Shown: positions 34,561-47,850 of the stretch, piece by piece
Numbering within the stretch: position 1 is the stretch's first letter
How the letters are laid out: every line of letters starts with the position of its first letter
Source of the DNA: Tanypteryx hageni
Taxonomy: Eukaryota > Arthropoda > Insecta > Odonata > Petaluridae
DNA length: 64,000 bases
Assembly (NCBI GenBank): GCA_028673005.1
Contig: CM054113.1
Location: 43,032,117 to 43,096,116, forward strand
Direction of reading: 5' to 3'
Translations under genes and position numbers: made by a program
The notes under the pieces: model-generated
Database searches by the model: none
What the model was told of the DNA's origin: nothing
What the model saw: only the letters and a program-made list of their open reading frames with translations

Positions 34561-37500
34561 GCATCGACAAGGACGGTACATGTCCCGGCGTCTGAAAAAT
34601 GAATGAGACAATGACAAGTAGTGCGTCAAAACAATATTCGCTTTAGATGAACCTTTACTGAGGTTGCATTGAGAATGTAGAAGGCTATAAGGTTGTTATT
34701 TTTTTAACTTTTGCCCACATAAAATTAGTTTGTTTTTCCTTTTCCAAACGAAAGGTTTAAGATAAAATCTAATTTTGAGGGATTTTTCAAATCCATTGGA
34801 TCAATTTTCTCGGAATATTTAATCAAGGAGATATCATCGACGAAAGCAGACGAACTGAGAATACTATTATAGAAGCTGCGAAATTTGAAAATCCATATCT
34901 GTCTCTATATTAAGAGCGATTTTTAAAAGCTGTCTGACATAAAACACGAATTTTCAAACGAATTCTATGGTTTACTATTTTCAGAAGATTGAGTTAACTT
35001 TCGGATTTTGTCGCTCAATAGTTACAGTAGTTACATACAAAGAACTAGAGATCGCCTTAAAAGTAGCGAACTGTTCCAAACAAATTTAAGTTGATCAATA
35101 ACGTGACGCACAGTTTTATCAAAAATAGTCAGTCCTCTAAACTGACTTTGTGATATATGCCAGAAAAAATAAAGATATTTATGCACATAAAATAAATAAT
35201 AAAGAGCAATTTTAATCCAAATAGTTTTTTTGGAATGCCACTTTAAATAAAACTCCAATTATTTAAGCATGTGACAATCCCGCCAGTATATCCTATCTTA
35301 CTAAAAACATTTATAGCTAGAACTCTACAAATAAAAAATTATAAAATAACATTTTAAAACAAAATAGGCTGTTAGGGCTTCCACTATAAAATAAATATAA
35401 AGTGGAATTCTAGCTATAATTTGGTAATAATTCGTTATGTAAACCACACTTTCGTTAAAAATGGCTGTACATAATATGACAAAAGGTTTAAATCATCTAT
35501 ATAGCTTGAAAGAATTACTTGTCAGGAAAAATTTGTCCCATCCAAAAAAATTACATGAAGTTTACCTATACAGAAAGCGTGAATTTTCATTCATATTTAC
35601 CGTTCAATTTTTCCGGCACCATAGAAAGAAATTTTTAAATTTCTCCTAATAACAGATATACTAAGAGGATGCAATTTAACTAAGAAATATAAATAATAAC
35701 ACAATAAAAAGACTAATACTATGTACACTATTCTAGTATCCCAATACATATCACAAAATTCCCTCCTTTAAAATATTTATTTTACACGTCTTATTGATAT
35801 TTATGACTGTACCCGTGGCATATGTTCTTTAGAAAAATAGTTATAAAGCTAATCAGATTATTCTGACTCAAACCGCAGAATAGGTCTTTCTCGTTTCGCC
35901 TTATTGCTTTGATTAACTGCAGTGAATGTACGATTACTAGGATAAAGAAAATAAATCCATACCAAATTTAGTAGTCAGTGAGCGTCAAAAAATTTATCAA
36001 AATGAAGGATACATCGACCGTTCTGTGAAAAGTTCATGAATCTGTTTTTGGCAGTAGCTTATCGTGCCCACATACGGAGCTACGCCAAAGATTTCCCAAG
36101 AGGTGGTGTAACCTATTCCGTAGTGACTGATAACAAATTGCTCCACTGGAGTCTTACATTCACTTCAACATGTGAGTAACGAGTCCTGACCCCTCGGTGC
36201 GCTATTTTCACTGCTATCCGAAGATTCTATCTATGGCAACAAGAGCATTCCTCCGGCAACCGCGAACATGAATTCCACGCGAAATTTGCGGCGAATTTAG
36301 AACAAAAATAATTTTATGAGAGTAGAGCACGCCACAGGTCGGGATCAAGACAAAGTTCTAAATATTTTGTTCTACCTTCCAACTACTTCCTCCGACAATT
36401 CTGCGCATCCCCTTTTAGCAAAATTCTAAAATATACTGTTTAAAAATGATTTGAGACAAAATCATTGCAGAACATTAATAGCGATTTAAATTTTCCTTTT
36501 AATGACACGCGCTTGGAAATTCAGTTTTCACTATTAAAATAAATCTCCCGACGTATTCACTTTTATAAAAACAACTTCGAGAGCGTTTTTATTTTTTCGA
36601 TAACTCTTACATTCTGGTAACAAAATTCTAACTGCCAAGCAACCAGATGTATCCCTTTATGGAGTTTTAATTTGTAAGCGATTATAAAAGCTCAATTTCA
36701 AATTTAATTTTCACGCAAAATACATATCAACGACGATGAACTCATAACACACAGAAGGATGAAGTGTTTCTTAGCCCTTTAAAGCAAAAGCGAGTTTATC
36801 AATATCAAATCGTGGTGTTGTTATAGCAGACTTTTATTGTTTTGATAAATATCGAGACATTTCACAAAATATATTCAAGCTGTAGCATGCTATATTATAA
36901 ACAGAAATAAGATGCCGGTAAAATGAAGTCTTGGTCGTTTACGTCATTCACATTCGACGAACTAATCTTTCCTCGTCTTGCGAACATAATTTTATAAAAG
37001 GGTGTGGTGCAATACTTGCTTAAATTTCTAGCATGGTCAATTAATGAAACCTGTTCGAAATTTCAGCGGATCGATGTTATTGGTATACGTATTGGGCAAG
37101 CCTTATTAACTTCAGTCACTCTTCAGCACTACGAAATCTGACTATTCTAACACGTGGCTTCATTTATTTAGTATATTAGTATTACATATTATGCTTTTAT
37201 TATAATTTGATTGCGTTGACCACACTGACTGCGTCGTTGCCACCTAGCAAGTTTTAATTGATAATAATAAAAACAAATGATTTTTATAATTAAAACTACT
37301 TAGAAGCCAAAAGTAGCCGACATAATCCAAAATATCAATAAACACAGCAACAATTTAGTAATGAATTGCATTGCGCGCTACACATATAGACGTGCGGAAA
37401 AATCGTATACAAGGGTGTATATATTTTCGAGAAAGTGCTTTTAAAAAAGCATACAATCAATAGCAATTCCTTTGAAATACCCATCCATTTAACATTTCTC

Positions 37501-38500
37501 GCTCGGTTTACCGAAACTTCACACACATGCAATTCTCTCGGAATAGATCATATATACGCAGACCACTCCATATCACTCTACGCATCTAAATATTCCCAAA
37601 AGTGTCTCTTTTGAACGGAGGAAGGAAACGCAATGACGAAGGGGAATGAATACAAGTAAATCTATATAACAGTACATATTCTCCATTCATGAAACATTCA
37701 AACTTATTAACCTATCAATAATACTTTTCTTCCTTCATTTATCCATTCCAATCTCTTTATTTATTCCCACTACTCTACTGATCAATTCTTCATCCCCGTT
37801 TCAAAGAGAAAGCTAAAGTGTCATAACACTTTTATGGCCAAAAAGATACATCGGTATTTTCCCATCTGCTAATTTATGCAGGCTTTTTACTCAGTGAAGA
37901 AGATAAAATATTAAATTACTTTTTATAGCACCTTTCGTTCGATAGACGTCGCTTGCATGTGTATATCAATTTATTCATTCAGGTTGTATACCATGCATCT
38001 ATCGTAACTGCTGCTAGTGTCAATTCGATAAGAAACTTTCCGGTTAAAAAAAAGATGGCCGTTATACAGAATAATCAAGTCAACGGCATTTTTTAAAATA
38101 TTTGAGAAAGGTGCAATATTTATTTATATCGACAATACATAAACTAGAAGCTGCATTGCCGAAGAGACGTATTAATAACGATATGAATATTCCCTATCAA
38201 AAATAACACTAGATGAAAGACGAGGTTTAAGTTTCTTAAATGACGATATTTGGAAACTTAAAAACAATATTCGAGGTAACGATTGTTTATGATGGGATAT
38301 TAAAATAGCCGCAAGGGGTGAAAAATAACACTCGAAAACCTTCGGCGAAAAACGTATAAAACGAACAAATGAATTTCGTACGTGTAAATAATATAACGAC
38401 CCATAAAAAACGCAATCGCAGTTGAACATGCGAGCGTTAAAGTCTCTCCCATTCTGGACTAGATGGACGAAGAAAAGACGCGAGAAATATAGCGGTCAGA
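34561..38500. other. No gene recognised
   Basis: AT-rich throughout, with only short unconvincing frames on both strands. Confidence 0.5.
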
Positions 38501-38517
38501 AAGAGGTCTTCCATTCA

Positions 38518-38600
<83 letters not shown>
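38518..38600. repeat. (TC)n microsatellite
   Basis: About 40 uninterrupted TC (minus strand GA) units. The apparent (SL)n and (ER)n peptides here are translations of the microsatellite. Confidence 0.97.
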
Positions 38601-38606
<6 letters not shown>

Positions 38607-39420
38607 AACACCTCACCTGAATGAGAATCCGCTCCTTGGGGAGACGAGAAATATTTAAACATTTCGTAGCCGCGCGAAATATCGCACCGGCCAATACGTA
38701 CGCAACTACTTTTCAACCGCCTTTCAAAATCCCGCCGCACCGAATATGACCGTCTTTTTCCACCTTCATTCTTTTATCGCCCCCTCGTATCCCTGGGCGA
38801 TTTCAACGCAATCTCACCGTGATTACGCCAATCCCTTCGGAAAAGACGTGGACGTTTTAAAGAGTGTCACAATATGTATAGGAAGGAGTTTTATTTTTAA
38901 GAGCGGCTTGAGGGAGGGGCTCGAAGCGGCCGCGAGAGTTCCAACTCAATCACACGTCGTCCCTTCTCCCCTCCTCCTGATGGCGTCGCAGCACCGCGCC
39001 CAACCGACATATGCAAATCTCGACGGATTCCCTCGTTGCAAGGTAGGGAAAAAGAGGTCATGCGCTCTGCGATTATCTTTTATTCTTTTATTTTTCCGTC
39101 TTGAGTGAGGTGTGCAAGCAAGAGGCCGATAGCAAAGGGGCGTTCTTCCCCGTTGAGGTACGCCGCGAGGTGCATGCCGGGACCATGCGCGACATGGCAG
39201 ATGATGCGGGTTAGATTAATAGTTTCTCGTATTTCCAGATGCGACTTTTCTAGTGCGAGTCTCGCGCCGCTTCTGTAATTCCAGAGGATTCTTTCCATTT
39301 CGCTATTTCCGCCGCGCAGAAGCTGACGTATATATTCTGTATGCATCCGAGTTTTCCGCGGTGAATTACCTCCACGGGTCCTTACCGACCTTGGAAACGA
39401 GATTAGCTCAACTTCTTTGA
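38601..39420. other. GC-rich island beside the (TC)n tract
   Basis: Sequence with many CG dinucleotides (for example GAAGCGGCCGCGAGAG near 38925 and CGCCGCGAGGTGCATGCCGG near 39160) lies directly beyond the GA/TC tract. Open frames of 88-120 codons exist on both strands with no recognisable motif. An insect promoter or Polycomb/GAGA-type regulatory region would look like this, but no adjoining gene is identified. Confidence 0.3.
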
Positions 39421-39824
39421 CCGTTAATTGACCGACGAAAACTTACCGATGGCACAGATTTACAGGACGAGTGGGTGTTGAATTTATAGCAGAATTGTTG
39501 TCCCCTTAAGCAGTTATTAACTCCCTACCGAAATTAATATTGATGGCGAATTCACGGTATAACGTAGGAACAAAATAATAGTTTGAGGGCGAAATTATCA
39601 TTGGGATGTCTAAAATAATTTTATGTTAAGTCAATAACAATCGAGAGAGAAAATAAAATTATAATCAAGAATTATCACCTATTTTTATAAAAGTTAAAAG
39701 TGAATTTGCCTATAGTTAACCAGGTCGGTAAAAACTGAGGTTGTTAAAAAGAAAAATGTCTTGTGATAATTTCTATTTATGATAGCATTCACTTTTCTAA
39801 TGATTATATAATCGGAGTGTATAC

Positions 39825-40411
39825 CAGTGCTTCCCAAACTATGGTCCGCGGATCATTTGTGGTCCGCGAAGGTTTCGTTGGTGGCCCGCGAAGGTTTCCA
39901 AAATGTTATTTTTTAGAATTAACCACATATTTAGTTGAATTTTTTTGGGAAAAGTTAACCAATTCTTACACTATCACAGGTATTCAATACTTTATTAGCC
40001 CTTAGTTAGGCGCGCTGGGGTAGTACGCCAACATTAATATATTCATTTTTGTTCGTATAAAAATAAATGTTTTTTTGTATTTTACAATTCTTCTGTATTA
40101 TGTTCATAGTTTAGAAATAAAATGCATTTTGTAATATGTTTATTATGATGTGGTTTGTAAAATTATTTATCATTTCTCTTACAATTTTTTAAAATAATTC
40201 TTGGAATAAAATAAAAACTAGTCAGACGCCCCTCAAACAGACAGAAATCTGTGTAATACATTTGAAAATGTTCAAATAAACTACGTATCCAATTAACCCC
40301 TTTTCTTAAACGTAGTTACACAAAGTACGTTTGTGTAAGAAATGAGGTGGTCCGTAGGGGCTGGAAGGTTGCTGTAGTGGTCCGCGGAGCTCAAAAGTTT
40401 GGGAAACACTG
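39825..40411. mobile_element. hAT-type MITE, 587 bp
   Basis: It starts CAGTGCTTCCCAAACTATGG and ends AAGTTTGGGAAACACTG. The words GGTCCGCGGA/GGTCCGCG lie just inside both ends. The duplication GTGTATAC (39817-39824) and GTGTAGAC (40412-40419) differs at one base. The interior is AT-rich and non-coding. It shares its terminal motif with the nested element at 47838-48114. Confidence 0.9.
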
Positions 40412-40419
40412 GTGTAGAC

Positions 40420-41242
40420 AAATGCCCACTAGGACTAAATTGTAATTTTAAAAACTCGTCCGCCCTCACAATTTACATACCGAGTGACGTGATAGATTTC
40501 AATCTAGAAACGAATTTATCATTTTCGATACGCGGTTAATAACGGGACATTAACCTCTTAATCTCTTAGATGAATTTATTTGACCATCTGTCCGGAGAGG
40601 AATGAGGCACGGCAAATATGGAGCAACACTTTCTAGCAAAGCTATTAACTTATGGTTACCAAATATGTCGTCCTAAGACAGTGATTGCCGTTCTCGCTAT
40701 TTTTTGTAGCGGGCTGCTCATGATGTGGACGGTAAGAAAAAAAGAACAAGAGACATTTTGCGATCAAGAAATATATGGCCAATGAATCAATAAATAGCTG
40801 CCAAAAACTTTCAAAATATTAATTCACGCGCAAAAGTTTGTCTTTACGTAAAAACCTACAGAATTAATAAAGGTTATTAAAAATCGTTGCATAGTATTAT
40901 AAAACATAATGAATCGTCGGAAAAACTTCAAGAACAATTCTCAAAACTTAGAGAAATAGACATTTGTATAATTCGAATGTCAAAAAACTTATTTGCCCCG
41001 ATAAAACTGAAGCATAGAAGTTCTACAAATCCAATTATCTATAATTTAAAACTTTTGGCCTTCCTCCGAGTCTCACGCTACCTAACTCTGACTACATACC
41101 AGAAGACAAGCATTCAAAAAGAAAGAAACAAAACGTTATGCCATTTTTAAAACGTCAGTAATTCTTTGAAACGCTATATAGAATCAACAGTTCTAGCCAT
41201 AAGACATATGGGAAATAAGGCTTTTATTATAGCTAGATATTT

Positions 41243-41243
<1 letters not shown>
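40420..41243. other. No gene recognised
   Basis: AT-rich sequence; an 87-codon plus-strand frame at 40887-41150 has no known motif. Confidence 0.5.
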
Positions 41244-41285
<42 letters not shown>

Positions 41286-41305
41286 TACATACATACATAC
41301 ATACA

Positions 41306-41377
<72 letters not shown>
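41244..41377. repeat. Compound microsatellite (AC)n(ATAC)n(AT)n
   Basis: A run of AC units passes into about 13 CATA units and then about 22 AT units without interruption. Confidence 0.97.
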
Positions 41378-41378
<1 letters not shown>

Positions 41379-42166
41379 CCAATACAAATAATTGATTGGA
41401 TACAAATTTATTTGGAGAAGAGGGAGTTTTTGTGATTTAAATGGCGAAAGCGAAAATAATTCATTTTATTTATTGAAGATGAAGGAATGTTAGACCAGAT
41501 AAAAGGCAAACTATACGGGAGTTTTTTTAAATTCCATACCTCTTAATATATAGTAATTGCACAAAAATGCATTAGCCGTAGATGCCACATGACAGAAATA
41601 TGAACTTTACAGGAGAGTTGTGAACGTGAAAGCGATATATGTACTCAATGTGTTCTATTAATAACTTAATACTTCCTTTTCCTCTATCACTACTACCGAA
41701 ACAATAAACAAGCGACAAACAGTAGCTAAGAAATGACGTAAAATGACAAAATTATGCTATCAATTTCTCTTGCATCAATCGTTTAAATAAGCTGCTCAAT
41801 AATCTTTTTCACAATAGTTCATAACGAATGCCCTAATAATCAACAAATAAGACAATTCGATTCAAGATGTTCACATTACATAGTGACTCTTTCAGAGTCT
41901 GAAAGTAAAATCGAATTATCCGAAAAATCTTTTTATATAATTAACTTGCTGAAAATAGGCGCACGACATGAAACCTTGACAGAATGTTAATATGGTTAAA
42001 TATAAAGAGTCAGTGCAATTTACTAGGAATCAATTTTGAATCAATGGCGTGGTTGCATAGTACCTGTAATAAGTGTAATAAGTTTCAATGCTAATCGGGA
42101 TCAATGAATTTTAACAAAATTAGATGGAAAAGTATACTCCATAAAGGGAATACACAGAGGTTTCAA
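41378..42166. other. No gene recognised
   Basis: AT-rich DNA without supported features. Confidence 0.5.
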
Positions 42167-43039
42167 AGGCGTTCTTAATGGGAAATACGTATGAAACGGT
42201 ATCAAAAGATTTCCGAATTTTTATCTCCGAGACTATAAGTCGTAATTATATGGTCTCGGGGACTACCTTGCAGTAAATGTTGTTCTATATCCAAATATTC
42301 TTTTAATCTATGCCTCACGGATCATATAAGAGCATGGGAGAGAAATATATTGGATTTTTAATTGTTTTTTGCTAAGAGAACCGTCTTCGCGGTCGATGTA
42401 AACAAAACATGAGATGTTTTGCTCGGGATTTTCTCTAATTTTTATCTCCGAAGTCATAACTCGTAAATATGTGGTCTTGCAGACTATCTTTTGTAGATGG
42501 TGTCCTTGATCCGAATAAATTTTATAAACTATACTTTACAGATCATATAAGAGCGTGGAATAGAAAAACATGGATTTTAATTGTTGTAAGAGAGAACCGC
42601 CTTAGAGATCGACGTAAACAAAATAAGCATATTTTGCGGGGGATTTCCTAGAATTTCCATCTCAGAAACTATAACTCGTAATTACGTTGCCTCGCGAACT
42701 TTCTTGTAGTAAATGTTGTTCTATATCCGAATAAATTTTTAAATTCATACCTTACAGACCATATAAGAGCTGGGGAGATAAAAGTTTCATATTTCATTGT
42801 TGCTTGACGGATGCCATTTAACGAGATACGAGTATAATTTTATTAAAGTAATTATGTAAAGTGAAAGTTCTAATTGACGGATTCAGTTGAAATTTATAAT
42901 TGGGTGATAAATTTTAATAACGATCGCTCATACTTAATTTAATGAAAATCCGTCCAGCGGTTTAGGAGATGAAAGTTACGACGGACCAGACGTGCCATAA
43001 GGCGTTCCGCTATTACCGCTTCGCTGCTAAAGAACGCCT
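42167..43039. mobile_element. Helentron/DINE-like element with three long tandem units
   Basis: The left end AGGCGTTCTT (42167-42176) is inverted at the right end AAGAACGCCT (43030-43039). The right end also carries an upstream AAGGCGTTCC (about 42999) that allows a terminal hairpin. The interior contains three units of about 215 bp, each starting near TATCTCCGAGACTATAA..CGTAATTA (about 42222, 42440, 42655) and including GTAAATGTTGTTCTATATCC and CATATAAGAGC. Before the right end is AAAATCCGTCCAGCGGTTTA. It has no coding capacity, and its layout matches the elements at 11.6, 48.8 and 49.7 kb. Confidence 0.6.
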
Positions 43040-44039
43040 AAAAAATTATAATTAACTGTAAAAAATTAAATAAGAGATGAAATAGAGATTTTTGTTAAGC
43101 ATTTACAGCCGATAAAAGTTATGGTATAAACTAAAAAATCCGGTAAAAACTCAAATAAAAACAATATAAAATAAAAGAACACTGTTTCAGGTATTCTAAA
43201 CACAATATTTTACATTACTAAGGGTTAATGAAGATATGAATTAAAATACATGTATGCATCGGTATTCCTCAGTAAATGTAAAACATTTTCCAGAAGCAGT
43301 CGATTACTTTTGCATCTAATAAAAGAATAGTTGAAACCTGAATACATTAACTTTTAACCTTTGTTAAAATCACAATAGAAATATATATTATCCAACCGAT
43401 ACTTACTTCTTACAGTAACAAATGAAAAGAACTATTGTGCCAAGAATGAGCTTCGCTCGGTTTGTCTCAACATCAAAAAAGTGAAAGTTAGGTAAGTATA
43501 TTCGATTTCAAAAGCCATTCACTGTTAGCTCAAGTCAGGTTTTCTATAATACTGAGAGTATAGATAACCTTGGTTTAAATTATAAAATTACCCACCTAAT
43601 ATTGCCTTCCGTAAAAATCGATAGGTGTCCACTGGATGATTTTTAATTTGCAATTGAAACTGATCCTAAAATTTGCCTCTTCTTCATCATAAAGTGTTCC
43701 ATGTTTCTCCAAAACGAAGCGATAGACACGAATAATTAGATTAATCAACCAATTAAAACCAAAATTCTGTATTAAAACAAATCCCTCGTCAGTCAATTAA
43801 TTTCGACGCTCAGGTCTAAGAGGTTATATTCACTCGATTCGCTTCAGCTAAATACTTTGAAAATAATCAATATCTAAAATCTATAGAAGCCTTCTTCTGT
43901 CCCTTTGTGTCTCCCTCTGTCGCGCTATAAAAATGCGAATAACTCGATAAAGAGTCAAGATACATTTTTAAAATTGAGCGAAAATGCTCAGATAACATAT
44001 TTTAAGGTGAAATTGATGGAATGATATGATCCGAAGATC
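43040..44039. other. No gene recognised
   Basis: AT-rich sequence; the stretch 43905-43960 (CCCTTTGTGTCTCCCTCTGT) loosely resembles 48325-48345, which also precedes a copy of the dispersed repeat. Confidence 0.4.
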
Positions 44040-44540
44040 CTATGCAGACAGGCATAAGCTGTGAAAGATGGAACAAGTTTTTGAAACGAGGTGATGACGA
44101 AAAGAAATATCGAAAAAAGTCCTGGGTTCGAGTTCAAGGAAGACATTTCCATTTCTAATAAAATAACACTTAAAAATCAACTTTTCGACCTGCAGGCTTT
44201 TATTCTTTTTTTTAAGTAAATTAGTAAGAATTAACCTACGATCTTTAAATAGAAACCATTTTAAAGAAAAAATTGTGAAGTTTCTTCTTCCTCCCGCCGT
44301 TTTTCGTCTACAGTTCAAAATTCCTTATGTTAAACGTTTAATTCCCATATTTTGGGGAAACCAAGCCATTTGAACGGGATGTTGCCTTGCCAACTAATTA
44401 TATTGCCAAACCTCGGAATCCTATTGTTATTTCAATCCTTATGGCTGAAAGCGTGCTTTGAATGCTTTTAATATGAAAGAGAGAGAAGGATGGAGAGGGA
44501 AATGATTTTCATAGCAACCAATGTAAACAACATTCGTTGT
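44040..44540. repeat. Dispersed repeat, copy 1 (about 500 bp)
   Basis: It is collinear with 45840-46240. Shared words include GGGTTCGAGTTCAAGGAAGA against GGATCGACTCCAGTAGATAA, TTTTCGACCTGCAGGCTTTT against TTTTCGACTTACAGGCTTTT, and GTTGCCTTGCCAACTAATTA against GTTACCTTGCCGACCGAGTC. It ends with the GCTTTTAATATGAAAGAGAG block also found at 30.0 kb. I see no TIRs, and coding potential is doubtful (a 92-codon minus-strand frame runs through it). Confidence 0.7.
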
Positions 44541-45839
44541 GTTATTTACGAGAAGGACTATATTTTAATGTAGAACATTAATCATTCATATTAAAATTAG
44601 GTAGTTAGAATCATCGTAGGAGTTCGAGACATGAAACAACGGACACCTAAAAGAAAGGAAGTTTGTTTTCCTGCCATCTAAAGAAAGTCAAGGCATATTT
44701 TGATTCATTTTTATATAATAAAAAAATTCCCGTTGAATTTCAATGGGCATATAACTAGTTTTTGATAAATGTCGTGACTTATGCATCTATATATGCATCT
44801 ATCATCGCTTTTCAATCGTCAAATATCCAACGACAGTAGTATTTCACATGCAAAATGTAGCTTATGAAATTTTCATTTAACTGTTAATATCATTTAATTA
44901 TTTTTCGCTTAATGAAACTCAAATAAGATAAGGATCAGATTTGTGAGATTGATTGATTCTCAAAAGAAAAAATACACTTCGTAACAACTTCACTTATTTA
45001 AAATCTCTTTACTTACTACTTACGTTCAGTCCCTAAAATCTATCGCTTTTCATCAATAGCTTGGCATGTCATTCCACTTCTACGAGAATCAAAATAACGT
45101 TTCAGCGCTAGCATAACCTTTAATTCTATTTTGAAGTCTACTGCCACAATGATAATTGAAATAAAAACCTTTCGACTTTAAATTAATACCTATTTCTAAG
45201 CACGAGTTGTTGGTGCTTGCATAATGCATAACACTTTAAAAAACCTCCATACATCAAGATCTAAACACGTAAATAAACCAATGCGATCTCCAAGGCAATA
45301 GCAGTTGAGCCATGTGGAATCCATATATGTATGTAAGTTCTAGCAGAATATTTCTGATTTTTCGCGAAATTAAGACACCTATCCGGATTTTTCAAATTCT
45401 CTGGCAATCGGTTCGCGTCCAAGGTTTTGTATTACGGCAATACCCTACATAATATAGGTACTGAAATTTATGGAAATTTTAAGATATTTTGTGTATTAGG
45501 ATTATGGCGTCACCATTCGTGTCTCTCGCACCTTATTGGATTTTTAAAAAATCACAAAATAGGTATGGTCATTATATTTTAAGAGTTAAAAATTTCTCGA
45601 AAAGCTACGAAACACGATATTAAGATATTTTTCACGTTTTGCTAAATTTCGTGTTAGTATAATGACGCTATCGTAAGTTTACGTCGTAGTTTAAAAGCAA
45701 TGGCATATTATTATATCATACGCTAGGGTTGTTCCTCACGATCGAATGTAGCGAGCGGAGAATCGAGAACTACTTACAACTGACTGTAATGCTATTTTAA
45801 GAAACTCCGAGTAGGTAGAAAATTGAAATTAGCTAAGAA
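44541..45839. other. No gene recognised
   Basis: AT-rich DNA between two copies of the dispersed repeat; no supported features. Confidence 0.5.
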
Positions 45840-46240
45840 TATTTTATTCTTATAGTGAAAGCCATTACGAAAAAATCCTCAAAAAAGACCCTGGATCGAC
45901 TCCAGTAGATAATTTCAAATTCCCAAAAGATAACACGTAAAAATAGATTTTTCGACTTACAGGCTTTTACTCTTTTGCAAATTAAAATTAGAAATAACGA
46001 TCTTCGGACCTGAACCATCTTAAAGAAAATAAATAAAGTTTCTTATTCTTATCGTCACATTTTGCCTACGATACCAAATTTCTCAAGTTATAGGTTTAAA
46101 TCATATTCATTGGAAAAATTAAAGCTTTTTAACGATATGTTACCTTGCCGACCGAGTCATTATTAAACCTCGAGATTGTATTGTCGTCTCAAACCTAGGA
46201 ATGCTTGATTTGAATGTTGTAATACGAGAGAGAAGGAGAG
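45840..46240. repeat. Dispersed repeat, copy 2
   Basis: This is the diverged partner of 44040-44540 in the same orientation. It runs directly into the purine-rich tract at 46222. A minus-strand frame (46018-45833) corresponds in position to part of the minus-strand frame in copy 1, so a shared old coding frame is possible but not recognisable. Confidence 0.7.
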
Positions 46241-46640
46241 AGAGGAAGAAAGAAAGGAGAGAGACAGGGGGAGAAAGAGGGGGTGAGAGAGGAGAGAGCG
46301 GGAGGGAGACAGAGGAGGGTGAGGAGGGAGACAGAGAAAAAAGGAGAGAGAGAGAGAGATGATGTACTTTATTAGGGAGAGATTGAGACTAGGATGTATA
46401 TTTTTCCAGAGAAGGTGAGAGGAGGACATGGAGGGAGAGAGAGAGACAGTAAGGATGAGAGAGATAAAGGGAGGCAAGTGGGGAGAGAGAGAGAGATAGA
46501 TAGATAATGGTCTTTAATAGGGCGAGATTGAGACTAGGAAGTCTACTTTTCCAGAGAGGGGGAGAGGAAGGAAGAATGGGAAGGAGGATGGGAGAGAGGA
46601 AGAGAGAAAAAGAGGAAGAATGGGAAGTGCCTTATATTTA
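46222..46640. repeat. Polypurine tract with a duplicated internal unit
   Basis: About 420 bp consisting mostly of G and A on the plus strand (GAGAGAGAGG, GGGAGACAGA and similar). It contains two copies of a unit with ATTAGGGAGAGATTGAGACT then AGGATGTATATTTTTCCAGA (about 46371) and AATAGGGCGAGATTGAGACT then AGGAAGTCTACTTTTCCAGA (about 46515), spaced about 144 bp. It looks like an expanded minisatellite, possibly the simple-repeat tail of the adjoining dispersed repeat. Confidence 0.8.
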
Positions 46641-46835
46641 ATAATTAATCCACGCAAACCCGTCATAACTGATGGGCAATTACGCTAGTTATAATATAAT
46701 CCAGTGATCAGTATACAGGCAGCGTCCGCTTAAAATAACTATTTAAATAACTATCTTAAAAAATATTTATTTTCTGAAATTATCTTTTCCATTTGCTAAC
46801 GATAGTTGAAGCGTTATTATGGGGTAGAAGAAGAG

Positions 46836-47850
46836 TTATTGGTCGTTGGAAAAGGAGCTGTTATCAGAGAATTTTGAAAGTGATTTAGATGGAGAGTCTA
46901 AAGATAACTTTGGTGGTGATTTTCGTGTTGGTAAATGGGTTGCAGGATTTCTTTCAATTTTTTTAAAGAATTTGTCCAAATAAAGTTGAATAGAGACCTT
47001 CCGCTTTTCATCGTACAGCACCGTGTAACATGCCATGTCATTACGAAGAGATTTAACAACAGAATAACTTCTTTCCACATCAGGGTCACAGTCTTCTATG
47101 TCAGCTATCATATCTTCTAGCTTCGTGAAGATCTCACCTAAATTTTTGGTGTTCAAAGTCTTCTTTAATGAGGTGGGAGCTTCATCGGCATCAAAATTAT
47201 CTTGGTCTGCTATCATTTGCTCCTGTAACTCAATCAAATCTTCAGTGGAAAGCTCCACCGCATGAGACTCCAACAACTCGGTGAGATCAGCAGCATCCAT
47301 CTCTAGATATAGTTTCCTCCCCATTTTTTAAATTTCTTCGGTTACATATATTGTTTTCTCTTCGAAGCTTTCATTACCAGTAAGAAATTGAGGACAGAGC
47401 TTCCTCCATGCACCATTCAAGGTTGATTCCTTGATATCGCACCAGCAGGCGCTGATGTTCTGTACTGCATGAAGGATGTTTTAACCCTTCCAAAAATCCT
47501 TGAGGCTTGGAGCACTTCCACCATCAGTGACTTTAATAGCTTCAGCCATGTTCCTCCTCAAATAATATTGCTTGAAAGTAGTAATAACAGTTCCATAGGC
47601 TGGAAAAAGGACGTGGTGTCTGAGGACAAAAACACCACTTTGATCTTAGGGTGCAAATTAGCCAATCTTGCTGGATGACCAGGTACATCTTAGGGTGCAA
47701 ATTAGCCAATCTTGCTGGATGACCAGGTGCGTTGTCCAGGAATAACAATACCTTAAAATTTAGATCGTTCTTAGAGCAATACCTCTCCAATGAACATAAG
47801 TGTCGCCTTACGTGAAAACCTGGGCATCGCTCTATAGCAGCGTTTCCCAA
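46836..47850 (-). pseudogene. Tigger-type DDE transposase pseudogene (C-terminal half)
   Basis: On the minus strand the upstream part reads CPGFHVRRHLCSLERYCSKN then DLNFKVLLFLDNAPGHPARL. The LLFLDNAPGHP block is the second catalytic Asp region of Tigger/pogo (DDE_1) transposases. Frames change after a 44-bp tandem duplication (47645-47732). Further down, the frame gives FFQPMELLLL-like and AEAIKVTDGG pieces. The last 162 codons (47324-46836) are open but directly follow an in-frame TAA; they contain the acidic ESHAVELSTEDLIELQEQ tail found near the C-terminus of Tigger proteins. No active protein could be made. Confidence 0.85.
47645..47732. repeat. 44-bp tandem duplication inside the transposase pseudogene
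   Basis: The unit beginning CTTAGGGTGCAAATTAGCCA occurs at 47645-47688 and again at 47689-47732 with only the last few bases different. It disrupts the DDE domain of the Tigger relic; 44 bp is not a multiple of three. Confidence 0.95.

Noticed and set aside
38422..38740. Open frames with (SL)n and (ER)n runs
   Set aside because: They are translations of the (TC)n microsatellite.
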